A stretch of 64,000 nucleotides of DNA from Vandiemenella viatica (GCA_031002005.1 JARYHS010009186.1:183422437-183486436), one strand, 5' to 3'. Shown: positions 23,913 through 37,584, numbered from the stretch's first letter. Program-made: numbers and translations. The notes: a model not told the origin generated them from the sequence alone.

Positions 23913-26900
23913 GACAAGTAGTATAATCTTTCCTTTATTCAGTAAAATAATAGTTAAGTACATGTAAAAGAAAAGAAACGTTAATAAGAAATTGGAGTAT
24001 AATCTGCTTATTTGAACCTAGTTTGCAATGTTCGTAACAAATAGAGGATTCAGTGATTCAAAGTTTAGAAGTATCTGTTGTATGGCTCCTAAATACTTAA
24101 TGTTTTCTGCAGTCCCCTGGGGCAACAACTTGATCCATACTGCAGAAAGTATTCTCCATTCTGCCGTGAGACATTGTCTCAAAAATAGTAATAAAGTTCT
24201 AAACTCACGTGCTACATCAGATCAATACAGACAACGCTGAAGTAACTGATAAAACAGTTTCAGCCTCATGAACCCCTGGTTTCCCACTTAGGACGAAATT
24301 TTTCTCATTCGACAGTTAAAGTCTCTTATTTATCCGGCAGCATAGTTAGTTAAAATCTATATAAAATTAGCTTTTTGAAAGGAATATGAGATACGGTTAT
24401 GCCGAATTATTGTTTAAATAGAATTTCATTTTTTCTCTACAGCAGTATTTTGCAGACTGCAATCAACTGCCTGAAAAGCGATTTTGCAAACTGAGTTCAC
24501 AGCGTGTACTTCTACGCAATGTCGTGCATTGAGTTCGAAAAAAATATTGTAAATTTGGTTTATTTGCACTGCAACAACTTTAATAGTAACAATATGAATA
24601 TCCAAAGACATTGAAGAAGAAATTTACATGCCGCGACTTGCTGAAAAGTAACTTCTTTATCAAGGGGGATTAAATAGAAAAGTGACTGAATGGCATAAAA
24701 TATCTGGAGAGTTACTTCAACGGAATACAACAAAACCATAAAAAAATCTAAAATACAAAAAAACGGCATTGCTCACGGTAAGCCCAATAGAATAAATGTA
24801 TCAAATAAGTTACAAAGATAACAAAATTCAGCTGATGGCCGAAAAAAAAATATGATTTCAAATACAGATAGCGCAAGCAAAGACACCTTCTTTGAAATGA
24901 GAAATATTTCAGTAACAAAGATCGACAAATGTTTCTTAATGATCTGTCTCATACTGAATACATCACTGATTGAAATTAAATATTGTTAACTGCATAGTGA
25001 TAAACCAGGAAATGATCGCATTTAGAATGTTCTGCTGTAGAAATATAACGAAAATTACCGATGAACTACAAAAGGTGTCCAAATAATAAAGTATAAATGA
25101 ATTAGGCAGTTTATGAGAAAATCTTACAGATAAGAAGCTACACGATGTCAGGTGTTGAAACATATGGCATCAGTTATCTTAGTAGCGGAGTATAGATGCA
25201 AACGGATTAAGGGCAAGGGAGCTTGAACATAGAGTATTTGAAGGAGATAAAATTGAAAACGTATGTTATAATGGGTATGTAGAGATTAAGAGACGAACAT
25301 AAAGTGACAGAAATTCGAAAATGTTATCATACCAGCTGGGAGAGTCATAGATATATATATAAAAAAAATCACAGTGGTTTTTTATCGTTACTTTGTAACA
25401 TTCGCACTATAAATATTATCTGGTCCCAGTCACAACTCACGTTTTACAGGGTAATATCATTTTATTGAAGTCAAGTTTATCTGTCTGAATTATCGAAAAT
25501 CGCCCCACAATATTAGCGACACTCATATTTAATCAGTTTTAAAAAAAAAAAAAAAAAAATACAGACTTTACCGACATTAAATTCGTTCTCACTGTAGAGG
25601 CACGTTCTTACGTTTTATATTTATATTGATTCACACGGAGGAAATACTGATACCTCCAAAGAAAAGCCTATCGCTCTCGTGAATAATATATATCCGACTT
25701 AATTCTATTTTTGTTGTGAGATTTTCCGTTATATCCGCTTGAGATTTGCACTGGCTGTATCCCTTAGGCAGAGACTCTCTAACTGATAGCAGCGATATTT
25801 CTGCTTAATGTTGTTTCCGACGTTGCACGCGGATAAGACCTTCTGTTTCTAACGTGCCTCGTTTATTCCCTGACTTCTCTGCTTTTACCTCTCCGACTTA
25901 TTCGATGCATTGTACAGAGCAGCCAATGCATTTATAACATTTCTTTCCTCAACACTCTAAACCGAATTAAAGTGAATAGTTGAAATTTAAATATTAATCG
26001 ATCAACATTACTCTTTTTTCAGTGCTTCCAAGACCCTGTTATACACAAGAAATGTTATATTAACAACTGGGAAGTTAGCCTTGTCGTTAAGTTTCTGAAT
26101 TAGTTTTAAAACAGACCTAAAAAAAGTTCCCTTTATGCTGCACATTATTATGGTCATTTACTTTAACTGGAGGCTTTGATACGGAAAATACGTACTTTCG
26201 TACAGACTGCATGAAGTTTATTACTTCACACATCCTACTTGTACGATATGTTTTTTTTTTTTTTTTTTTTTTTTTTTGCTTAAGGCCCAGTAATTCTGAT
26301 TGTGAGCTTCTTTCAATCTCGTCGCTATCAAGGTATTTAGAAACAAAGATTAGGAACGTTGTCCCCACACCCTTGTACCTGCAATCGAGTGCCAGCTCCG
26401 GTAGCCAAACGGAAACTTAACACCTATGGTCGGAGTGGTATTGAGATAACGGTCCTTCCAAAAGACAACGGTTTAAATAACTGTTTCATCTGCTTGGGTG
26501 CAACAGACATTTAGTGTCATCTCTTGCGAAAAATTGAATTCTTGTGCGTATTTTGACTTACCTTTTCCTTGAAATAAAAATATCAGATATCATTTAATGA
26601 GGAAAAAGTGAAAAATCAAGTTTCACAGACCAACTTGCTTCCGATCGGTGTACCTTGCAAGCGTTGTAAGTCTTCAATATCCATTATGCATTTCTTTTAA
26701 TTTTACCATTCGCTATTACAAAACAAAATCAAACAGTTTGGAAATTCAGTGCCAAGACATTGCTGATCCTCCTAGAGTTAATTTTGCAGTGAGTTTGAAA
26801 TGCCAAATGCCTAGAGAAAGCTTCAAGTAAGTCATTAGTTAACATTGAATTCATCCTCTTTTTACTTGTATGCAGATTAATGTTAGACTAAGCCTGTTAC

Positions 26901-29900
26901 TGATTATGAAGAAGTATAATGAAGTAATTTTAAAATTGTTTATACACGAATATTGAAATGAACTGAGATTGTGTCTAAGGGAGTAAACACTACACGCCGC
27001 TGTCAAAGATCAATATTGCCTTCAGAGCCAACACCCATAAGATGAAACATAATGTTCCTGGAGTTGAAAAACAACACTAGTGTTTTTAAACCAGATTATA
27101 TAAGTTTAAAAACAGCCAGTAAGTGATGTGACATAGTTTCAAACGGCATCTATTAGCACATTAGTGTGCAGATGACATGGACGCATTGATACATAAAACA
27201 AAGAACCCCTGGAAGAGAAAAGCGAGTGGTACTAACAGAAGTAAACATGTACCCTGCTTAGTAATGATATTAACAAAGGAAATATAAGCAAAGCAAGCAG
27301 AGGGATAACCCACACACAAAACAAAAAATTACCAAAATTTCAATGAAAATAACACTCAAAGCTATGATAACAGCTCTTCAGTCACTAATCTCAGTTATAA
27401 AAAATTGGTACCGGTATGAGATTGCAGGAACTGGTTGTTAGAACCAGAAAGAAAATCTAATGAGTAGCAGTGATATCTTAGTTTTAAGGGCCGTGTAAAA
27501 TAAAAAGTTATTTTTGATTGACTTATAAGATATCTATATTCGACGAAGATTTTTTCGCTATATTCTATGTCACTTTTATAGCAAGTATGAATAACTGAAT
27601 TGCCAAAACTCTGCGATCAAACCGTCATTATTGATGGGCTTATGAGCTATTATAATTATAACAATCAAAATTGAATAAATTTCCACAAATACCGATAAAC
27701 AACCAGGAATTTGCTTTGAAAATAATAAAACCGTATTAAGATAACAGTATTAAAAACAAAAAAAATAGGAGCGTTAACGAGTTCTCGCAAACATATAAAT
27801 GATCGATTAAACGTTTACTTTCTCGTTAAATAATGTTTGTTTTATTCAAATCTTTCAGCTACTAATGTATAAATTCGAATTTTTACAACATTCATTACTT
27901 CTGTTCATCGTAATTCCATGTTTCTTATATATCAGAAAATAATATTTGAAGCGTATAATTGTTTATCCTATCGTATTAATTTAGCATGTGTTTGGGCTTA
28001 CTACCTTACTGTGATTCGAAGTTAGTCGATTGACATAACAGAATGAATGCCACGGATACCACAGAGCAGGTAAAGATATCACATGAATATATATATTATT
28101 CTTATTCTGAACACCGGTAAGACATAATAAACTTATATTTTCTGAATGCGTCTCCAGTTAAGCATAAGACAAAAATATTTTTGTTTCGCGCAAGACCGAA
28201 CAATGACTTCAACATGAGAGCCATCACAATATTCTTTCTTCCGGCGGAAGACTATTACCATTGTTTAAAGCTTAATTAAGAAAATAAATTCGCATAGTAC
28301 ATGAAATGTTAAGCAATTGTTTTTTATTCAAAACTGGCCTTCGTAGACTGTTTCATTGTGATTAACTTCAGTCCTAAATTACATTCGTAACGGAAACCAA
28401 GCAAAATGTCGTTAGTGGTTTTATCAAGAAACGAAACAAAGATGTGTTGTTATGCTGACAGTATTCAAACGAGAAGAAAAATACAAGCGAATTTGTTACT
28501 CTAGAACGTAATTTTACTCTGTCCCTCTTTCTTTGTTTAAAAGCGGCTTTGTCTCTTTTTTTTAAGTTTAATTTATTTCGATAATGACACAAAGAGTCTA
28601 CACCACTTTGGTGCTGGAAACTTTGATGCTGACTTTTTATCCAAATATATATTTTCTACTACACGGAAGATGCAACAATGGAAATATCAAAACTTTATAT
28701 GCGAGTATTATGAGAAACAATATACCAAACATTTAAGTGCGAAATTAGCGACATCAGAAATACACGGCTTCACAAGAAAGTAAAGCACAAACATGATAAA
28801 CAAACGCGGTATTGTATGATACCTTTTGCTGGTTAACTATAAATTGTATACGCCTTACGCTCAACTTAACTTGCAAACGCCAGTCTATATTTCATTTCTC
28901 AGAAACAAACGAGATGGAATTCGGCATGATGCAAACGACACAAAATTCCGTATTAATTACTTCAATATATAAAATTTAGAATCTAATTGTCCTTGTCTTT
29001 TTAAACACACTCTTATGGTCGATATAACAGAATTCATAAAATCTGTTTTAATGGTGAGTTGGCCTACATTCCTGTAATTTTCTTTTAATATGCGATATGG
29101 TAGATTATATTTTTGGAAGTGATATTGTCTCCTCTTGAGGTGGTTTTCTTTCAAGTCTCATACGATGCGGTACGTAACCATATCCTGTTATACTGGAGCA
29201 ATGGTTCTGTTATTATACTCAGTACAAGCACAAAAGTATGTCAGGATGAAAAACAGAGAAATGGAAGACATTGGCTTCTGGGGCCAAATCAGAGTACTCT
29301 TAGAAGAAACAATCTAACTGCATAGGATGTTTAAAGTAAGCACTTTCAGCACTGAGTTGTCATCTTATCTCAAAGACATAACTGCTGAGCACTTCGGGGT
29401 GTTCCTAAGCACAAGGTTCTACTATGGCACAAACTCTCCAGTGACAGGCCGGAGAGAAGGAACATGATACTTGGTCCTCTAGTTAGTACTCCAAGAAGGG
29501 GCGGAAAGCGCTGAGACAAGGTGTAGGCTATATCCAGAGGCAACAGGAGGAAATATACAGATTTCGTTTCATAGCTGAAATGGTTTGGCTTGAGAAAATT
29601 TGCTCGACTTCATAGAGTTTGAGCCTACTAGAGTAGTTATCCCAGTTGGCGTAACTGAATAGCAAAGCACCGGTAGTCTTAAAATAACTTTAACGAACAG
29701 TTTACACCCATCGTCTAACCTGTAGCCTGGGTTAGCTGAATTTGAGTCAGTTCTGAGCTGTCGCAAATTTGTTAATATAAAATTCTATCATATGGGGAGT
29801 GTACAGAACATATATACATATCAAATGAATTTATGTGCGATATTGATCCATAATTGTAATTAGACTGTTATTTGTATTTAGTAAATCACTAATTTCGATA

Positions 29901-31587
29901 TTGTATGAACATCGCGGTAAAGACAAGATTTCATCGTTCAATCATAACTTGGAATCAGCGAGATCAACTAAAAAAATGTTATAATAAAATATTTTTCTGT
30001 CTTGTTTTACTTGATCAATCAGAAGCATTTAAATATCAGTCAAGGAACGTTTCTCAGTCTGTTTTGAGGTACACATTTATAAATACTAAGTCTTCCGGAA
30101 ATTCAAATACTTTCAGATAGAAGTCAGTCCAGAGTTCGTGTACCGAATTCATCTTTCCTGCAGAAGAAAATCATTATTTGAACGCTTGTTATGGGATTCT
30201 ACGCATCTTTACTGTTAGGACTTGGAAAAAAATCGCTCCATCCATCAAACAACAGAAGCCGAACGAATAAATAAGACACAATACCGGTGCGAAGCTACAC
30301 TTCTGTTTCAGTCATCGAATTAAATATTAAATTTAAATGTTCATGAATTATGTAGACAGACTTGCCATAGATAAGTCGAGAAGCTAATATATTATGTACT
30401 TGGTGATACAACTGTTCTGGAATAATTATTCGGTTATCAGACAGTAACATTAATCTATACTATTTGGAGCCGCCAGACTCCTGTGGCAATACGAGACGTA
30501 GGAATCAACTCTTGGTCTGAATGAATTTCAAGCATACGCCGGGAAAGTCTCCGTTCTTACAACTCTTGGTCTTCTCTCGGAGGTTAATCTATATTCTGAT
30601 ATTAATTATTTCAGGAACTACAGCCAAAGAGTTTGGTTCACAAATTGAAGCATATTGTACTAAAACTTGCATGCAAATTTTACAATGATCTTCTGGAAAT
30701 GAGTGCAATATATGGACTAAACAGAAACCAGTACTGAGATATCTAGAATGGCTTGTCTTTTACACAAAGCAGCAGAAATTGGGTAAGCGAGTGCATATAC
30801 AAAGCCTACCCTGACTTACTAGATTCTAAAGACCTATCAGCTTCCCACGGCACCGGTAGCGACAGAAATTAGAATATAAATGCCAACATAGGGTCTTGCC
30901 AAAACGTTGTCGAATATCAAATTCTGACGGCTTCCTTACATCGTCACGTGCAGATCACGATAGTACCTCCCCGTGTTAGAATCAACCAAAGTTGCCTATT
31001 TCGAATTGGTAACATTACATAAGAAGAGAAGCAATAACAGTGATTTGTTTTTTGATCAACAACGTGTAAAATGTCGTGTATTTAGGTCTACTTTTTTCCT
31101 TATTTAAACTAAAGTGTACCCTATGCTGGCATTCAACTCATGCAGAGGTTTCGAATGTTTTGCTAGGTCTCTACAATCTGACTTGTAAGTGTGTAACTCT
31201 AGGTACAGATAGCGTAACAAACGCTTCTCTTTTTCTCCCATGAATCACACACAGCCACTCACTTGAATATTTAATCATAAATACCAGTTAACTCCAGATG
31301 TAGATCATAACGAAGTTGTAAAGGCTGCTACAAACAAGCCCTAAAACATCTCTGTTATTTTACATTCATTTCATTTGAGATATTTTTTTGATTTATTAAT
31401 ATTCTAATCTTTCATCTAGTGCTTCTTTTTAGGTCTGAGGTACAGTGTTGAATAAAATTTCACACTCACTATGCGTGACAATGTTTCCTTTTTCCGTATA
31501 TAATTTTCAACTGAAAATTTGAACTTATTTAAATTTAATTACTAAGGACAGCAGGTTCCTTTGACAATTTCTCTGCACACCTATGTT

Positions 31588-31955
31588 TCCCCATCATTGT
31601 ACCCGCCTACTTTTGCATTTCACGAAATTTCATTTTAAATTATTTCAGCGTTTTTGGTAAATTATTTATCACTTTCCTTGGAAATTTATTCCAATCCTTG
31701 ACTCCTTTATCTCTGAGATAAAATTTTCCCACACCCATATAACCGAAATCGAGTGCCAGCTTGTGGTTACGGTAATCTATTTCCTTCCATGCACCTCTCT
31801 TAATTTTTCCACGTCCCATCACCAATATACGCCTTGTACACTTTATTATTAGGCGTGGAAATCTATTTGTGTGAGAATTAAAAATAATGCATGGAATGGA
31901 AAATATGACCATGACCAGAAACTGGCACTCGATTTCAGGCACAAGGTTTTGGGAA
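31588..31955 (-). pseudogene. Non-LTR retrotransposon C-terminal fragment (family L)
   Basis: The minus strand reads a 100-residue open segment containing WKEIDYRNHKLALDFGYMGV then FYLRDKGVKDWNKFPRKVIN, the C-terminal tail of a LINE polyprotein. The same tail is present at 54.6-54.9 kb, and a scrap of it at 26365-26400. A short piece of the same tail in the opposite orientation (31918-31955, tggcactcgatttcaggcac) makes a small head-to-head arrangement. Confidence 0.75.
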
Positions 31956-32226
31956 GATTAAATAGTCTACTAATTATAAAGACATCTTTCGTCGGCTGGA
32001 GCTCCAATTGCTTTGACTAGTGTTGCTTGTATTCACTGCTTGTTTTTCCTCTAGTTTGTGAATCATCATGGACTTAGACCACGTTGGTGCAAGTGATAAA
32101 ACCATTGAGAATGCGTCGACAAAACAGTATCATAACATAGATATCAGCAGAAAACTATGGCAGATAGTTGATAAAAAGTCATGACTAATTGCACGTTCGG
32201 TCTCATCCCTAATTTTTGTTAGGGCC

Positions 32227-33164
32227 GGTTGGGGTAATTCCGGAACGGGGTAATTACGAAAAAGTTTAATGGCAGACTTAATTTTAAGGTTAGGGAATTC
32301 CCATACTAGTATGTTGTACATCGAGATCAGTTGGTCACACTGATAGTTCTTGGCGCCTTTTTTGTGTACGTCATTGTTGTGATAAGGGCGGACTCAGGAG
32401 AGCATTCATAAACATCCGTTTTTCAAACCAACCTCTTTAGAGCCCTGCAGGTAAGTGAAACAATATTTTATTGAACCATATAGTGTTTTATCAACTTTTC
32501 AAGATTATGAATGATCGATTTTATGTGTTTTGGAAAATGGCAGGTGTACCTGCGTCCATTTTGAGGTTAGTCCGGAATTACCCCACCACAAAAGAGTAGC
32601 GGGGTAATTCCGGACGATAAGGTTTCCTATCCAGATTTCATTATTAATTCACATTTTGGTCTTTTTTAGGTATAAAATGCCAAGAACTTACGTTAAAAAA
32701 ATGGTTGGCATCTCCTATTCAGCTGATGACTTGGCTAATGCTGTTAGGGATGTAGAAATAAAAATATGACAGTCAAAGGAGCTGCAACTTTTATAATTTT
32801 CCAAAATCTACAATTTTCGATAGATTGTCTGGAGGCTAACACTTCACCTTCATTCCAATGAAGATTTAACATATATACTTCCTAAATATTATTGGATGGA
32901 CATTGCTTTGACCTATGATCTGTGTCCGAAATAATCCCACTGACAGTGGGTAATTCCGGACAAGATGGGGTAATTCCGGAACCTAACTTACCAGCAGTAA
33001 AATAATTTTTTTAGCCATTAAATTGACATGATTGGATTCATTACCAAATAAGGAATCTGATCATACTCACTGATTGTGAATTTAACAAATTTATGAGGAC
33101 TAAATCCAATTCAACACTGAAAAAATCATCGAAACTGTCAAAACCGCCCGGAATTACCCCAACC
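32227..33164 (+). mobile_element. pogo-like DNA transposon remnant
   Basis: A segment of about 940 bp bounded by inverted ggttggggtaattccgg (32227) and ccggaattaccccaacc (ending 33164). The core motif ggggtaattccgg occurs six times: 32230, 32575 (minus), 32600, 32950, 32967 and 33151 (minus). In its middle a short frame reads MPRTYVKKMVGISYSADDLA, the pipsqueak-type helix-turn-helix start of pogo transposases. It resumes after a frameshift as TVKGAATFYNFPKSTIFDRL. No catalytic domain survives. The exact termini and TA duplication are not clear. Confidence 0.7.
32677..32860 (+). pseudogene. pogo transposase N-terminal (psq HTH) fragment
   Basis: The ATG at 32677 is preceded by an acceptor-like cttttttag. 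The frame codes for 30 residues and then meets a TGA at 32767. The homology continues in another frame (TVKGAATFYNFPKSTIFDRL) to about 32830. These are the two halves of a psq DNA-binding domain separated by an indel. The DDE domain is missing, so it cannot be active. Confidence 0.7.
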
Positions 33165-33828
33165 AACAAAATATGTAGTATACAGTAAACTGTGTTTTAA
33201 AAAGAATTGATTCCAATATAAACGTACCGCTGTGATTTTGTTAACAGTTCCCAATTTTTCACTGTTGGTGCAGCATGTGCATCCAGTGAATTATAATCTT
33301 GTAATTAGTAAAGCTAACCGCGTCTAATTCCAACTCACTTAACATACCTTCCCTTTGCGTATCATACTAGCATTTCCACAATTATTTTTTCGTTACATTT
33401 GTATAATTCGAACTCGCTTAGCATCTCTTATTTTAGGGGTTTGTTTGTACCCGCGTTTCCCGCTTCCACGGAATTAAATTTTGATTATTTTGTGATCAAA
33501 GGTATAATGGATTGTTCACTTTATATGTGGTCACATCTTGTAAAAACTGAACAGCTGCGATGATCACTAACATATATGTTGATGTAGTTCTCCTCTCGCT
33601 CTTCACGTCCTCACAACTTTCTACCCTCAGTGAATGTATAAAGCTATGTCTTTCTCTCAATGTTAATGAGTAACGAGGAGGGAAATGAAAATTCCTTGCT
33701 TGAATTATTCTCCAGTGACAAGGGCGTATCCAGGATCAGAACTAGAGGGGGGCAGGATTTGAACTAGGGGGGCAACTCATTTTGGTTTCGAGGAAGTGGG
33801 GTGGGGGACTGAAACATGACATTACAAA

Positions 33829-34538
33829 AATAATTGTTTAAAAAACATAAAAACCGCCTTCAAAAATCTACACTAAAACTTTTAAAATAACTTTATACCT
33901 TGCTTAGAAGAAAGTAAATCGAAATGGACAATATTTTACATTACTGTTATTGAAATTTTTACATTAATTAGTTATTTTTGGAGTCGGTGCCAGCTGTTAG
34001 ATCGCACAGATCGAATTACTGAACTTTATTTGGTGTTCGAGGCGAACCGAGAGCACGACCAAAGTTCTAAATATTTTACAGCATGTCGTGAGGAAGATAG
34101 TTTTATTGCGGGAGACAGCTTAGGGAAACAAATTAACGGTATGTTATCTGTGGCTCAGCCTCGTTGGTCATCCAAGCATATATCTGGCGGTATATTGTGA
34201 GTTGGTAGGCTGCTTCATGCAGTAAACACTTTATAGTTAGTATAATATCGGTGTATCATCTATTTGTTTCAGTTTTGTTGAAAAATGTTTCTAGAATTAA
34301 TTGTAGGTAAGTAGTAACATGATTTTTTATGTACTATTGTTATTTATTATTGTTTTTATCTTTTTGTTTTTCTTGTTTAGGCTGGCACCGACTCCAAAAA
34401 TAACTAATTAATGTAAAAATTTCAATAACAGTAATGTAAAATATTGTCCATTTCGATTTACTTTCTTCTAAGCAAGGTATAAAGTTATTTTAAAAGTTTT
34501 TTTGAAGGCGGTTTTTATGTTTTTTAAACAATTATTTT
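33829..34538. repeat. Fold-back: 166 bp and 158 bp inverted arms, 386 bp loop
   Basis: The left arm 33829-33994 and right arm 34381-34538 are almost perfect reverse complements, meeting at gtcggtgccagc and gctggcaccgac. The left arm has a small extra stretch (caaaaatctacactaaaact against tttaaaagtttttttgaagg). Just before the right arm lies an intron-like stretch, gtaagt at 34308 to tttcttgtttag at 34380. Confidence 0.85.
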
Positions 34539-34929
34539 ATTTTTAAATTTTTAGTGGTATTATAGTTAATTTGTATTTAAATATGCCGCAGCAGTTCTCA
34601 TTTTGCGAACTTCCTGGTAGCTCATTGGTTAAAGCGAATGCTTTTTTATTTATTCATTTATTTTAAATCTGTCTTTACAACAACTTTCAGAGTGGGGTGA
34701 ATTGAATGCTGTGTTAAGGAATGTCAGTTTACATTTTGGTCCAGGTTGTGTTTCGATCTAATCATAACATCTGTTAAAGCTGCTGCTCGATAATCGAAAC
34801 ATGTAACATCTGGACATTAATACATATTACATACACAAATCTATTCGTTCCGGCATCACACAGAAAATGTAGATATTTAATTGCTTTTCACAACGTAAAA
34901 AGCTCGGGGTCCAAGTTGAAATCTGAAGT

Positions 34930-37185
34930 AAATGTTGAGACATTAGGACACATACATTTTATAAATATTCTGCAATGACGTAAAAATAGCTTAATTGATT
35001 TTGATGGTACTTAAAACTGTGGATTTTGTAAAGAACATTGGAAATTATAAACGATGGGGGTAAAGGAGAAGAGAGATTGGGCTATTGTACACCAAATGTA
35101 GACTGTCTTTTCTGATTGATTTAAAGTATACGTTTGTAAATTTCTATTGATATCATATAAAAATTTTAGGTGTGTATAAAGAATAATTAAGGGGTGTGGA
35201 GGTGAAGAGTAGTTTGGTTTTTGTGAAGGTAGTGTGGACAGTATTTTTCTCTTTGTTTTAAAGTATACATGAGCAAAGTTCCATCGAAACCAGATAAAAA
35301 CTGTAGCTTTGTGTAAAGAACATTTACAAAAATTAAATGGGGTAAGTGAGTGAGCGGTTGGGTTTTGTAAACAGAATGTTTCTCTTTGTCCTTAAGTATA
35401 CATTTGCAGTGTTACATCGAAATCTGATCAAATCGGTAGGTATCTATAAAGAACATTGGAAATTAGGTGGGGTGGAGATAGAAGGGAAGAGGGGTTGGGC
35501 TTCTGCAACCTAGTTTAAACACAATTGTTATGTATTTTTTAAAGTTTACGTGTGCAAATTTTCTTCAGAATCAGATAGAAACTGTGCGTTATATAGATTA
35601 AAGGGGTGGAAAGGGGTGGAAAGGGGAGAGAGGTTTGGCTTCTCTAAACCAAATGCAGAGAGTATTTTTCTGTTTGTTTTGAAGTTTACATGTACATACT
35701 TCCTTCAAAATCAGAGAGAAACGGTAGCTTGATATAATGAACATTGACAGTATTTAAAGGGGTAGAAAGGGGAATAGGGTTTGTGTTTTTGTCAATGTAA
35801 TGTGAGTAGTACGTTTCTTTTTCTATTTGCTTTAAAGTATACACATGCGAAGTTCCACCGAAATCTGATTAAAATGTGGGTTTGTACAAACATTAAGGGA
35901 TGTAAAAAGGGACCTAGGGTAGTTTTTTTTCTTTTTGGTCAGAAATCTTCTCCATAAAAAAATACATATATGTGCCAACTTTCATAAAGATCGGTCAAAT
36001 GGTGTCATCTGTAGCTTTTCAAAAAGAAAATTGACAAAATTAAAGGGGCGGAAATGGGGAAAGGGGTTCAGTTTTTGCAAACCAAAAGCTGATATTTTTT
36101 TTCTCTTTGGTTTACAGTAAAAGTTTGCTGGATAAAAACTGTGGGTTTGTATAAAAATTAAACGGTTTAATGGGGAGTGGGGGTGGTTTTTTTATTTTTT
36201 GGTCAGAAACCTTCCTCATGAAAAAATAAATATGAGTGCCAACTTTCATGGTAATAGGTCAAATGGTGGCGACTGTTGCTTTTTATAAAGAAAAAAACAT
36301 TGACAAAAATTAAGGGGATGGTAGGAGGGAGAGGGGTTGAGCTTTGGCAGACCAAATTTTGACAAGATTTTTTCTGTTTGTTTGAAAGTATACATTCGCA
36401 AAGTTCAATCAAAAACAGATATGAAATATAGGTTTCTATAAAATTAAGGGGTGTAAAGTGGTAGATGGGGTGGCTTTTTTATTTTTTGGTCAGAAACCTT
36501 CTCCATGAAATATTACATGTATATGACAACTTTAATGGAGATCAGTTTAATGATGTCGACTTTAGATTTGTATAAAGAACATTGGCAAAAAGTAAGGGGG
36601 GGATAGGGTGAGAGGGGTTCGGTTTTTTCAAACCAAATGTTGACAGAATTTTTATCTTTATTTTTTACTATACATGTCCAAAGTTCTATTGAAATCGGAT
36701 AAAAAATGTGGGTTTGTATAAAAATTAAGGGGTGTAAAGGGAGAGAGGGGTGTTTTTTTTAATTTTTTGGGTCATAAACCTATTCCATGAACAATTACAT
36801 GTATATGCCAACTTTAATGGAGATCAATTAAATGGTGTCGACTTTAGCTTTGTATGAAGCACATTGGCAAAAATTAAGGGGTGGATAGGGGGAGAGGGGT
36901 TCGGTTTTTTCAAACCAAAAGTTGACAGTATTTTTCTGTTTAGTTTTTACTATACATAAAAATCGGATAAAAAGTGTGGGTTTGTATAAAAGTTAAGGGG
37001 TGTAAAGGGGTAGAAGGGGTGGTTTCTCAATGAAATTCATATGGGACCACTTTGGAGGTATACTCTATCCACTATAAAAATTTCATTTAAATCGGTTCAA
37101 AATTGGCGAAGATATCGCTGAACATACATCCAAAAAAAAAATTCAGACGAATTGAGAACCTCCTCCTTTTTTGAAGTCGGTTAAA
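34930..37185. repeat. Satellite-like array with dimeric higher-order period near 285 bp
   Basis: About fifteen diverged units of roughly 140-150 bp share atcggataaaaactgtgggt, ttgtataaagaacattgg, attaaggggtggaaaggggag, accaaatgttgacagtattt and agtatacatgtgcaaagttc. From about 35930 on, units alternate in two types. The ggtcagaaaccttctccatg type recurs at 35938, 36201, 36488 and 36772, spacings 263-287 bp. The array ends with cctcctccttttttgaagtc, a frequent insect repeat terminus. Confidence 0.8.
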
Positions 37186-37301
37186 AATCAAACTCAAACC
37201 TATCCAGGAAATTATTTTTATCATTGATTAATATAGTAACCCAACTACTTAATCTAAGGACCTACTATGTAGTTAATTAAGATCGTAAGTCAGTTAGTTT
37301 T

Positions 37302-37451
37302 TTATGTAAACATTAATTGTCTCGGATTTTCAATTTCAATAATTTTGTTTGTCAATATCTCATGGTGTTCTTTCACGAAATTTCGATGCACACTCATCAG
37401 ACATAATCTAGTCAATCTTTCTCTCCCAAAGTGCTTCTGAACTAGTTTTTC
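37302..37451 (-). pseudogene. hAT transposase C-terminal remnant
   Basis: The minus strand reads KLVQKHFGRERLTRLCLMSV then HRNFVKEHHEILTNKIIEIE. This resembles the ERL..LALLHIHRDI part of the hAT dimerisation domain in zinc-finger MYM-type hAT proteins. It sits just inside the right terminus of the 3.8 kb element and is the only coding trace of its origin. The rest of the transposase is absent. Confidence 0.65.
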
Positions 37452-37584
37452 ACTCGTCGAAGCGTACTGAAGGCAACATAATTTTTCTTGTGGGGGGGGG
37501 GCAGCAGCCCCCCTCTGCCCCTCGCTGGATATGCCCATGTCCAGTGATATCTGGGAGCATTCACTGATATTTTGACAAAGACTG

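Larger units (their letters stand above)
33719..37539. mobile_element. 3.8 kb composite hAT-type element
   Basis: Inverted ends caagggcgtatccagga and (revcomp) catgggcatatccagcg are flanked by identical 8 bp duplications tccagtga at 33711-33718 and 37540-37547, the hAT signature. Inside are a fold-back structure (33829-34538), a tRNA-like SINE scrap, a satellite-like array (34930-37185) and, at the right end on the minus strand, a remnant of a hAT C-terminal domain. It is non-autonomous but exceptionally elaborate. Confidence 0.85.
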
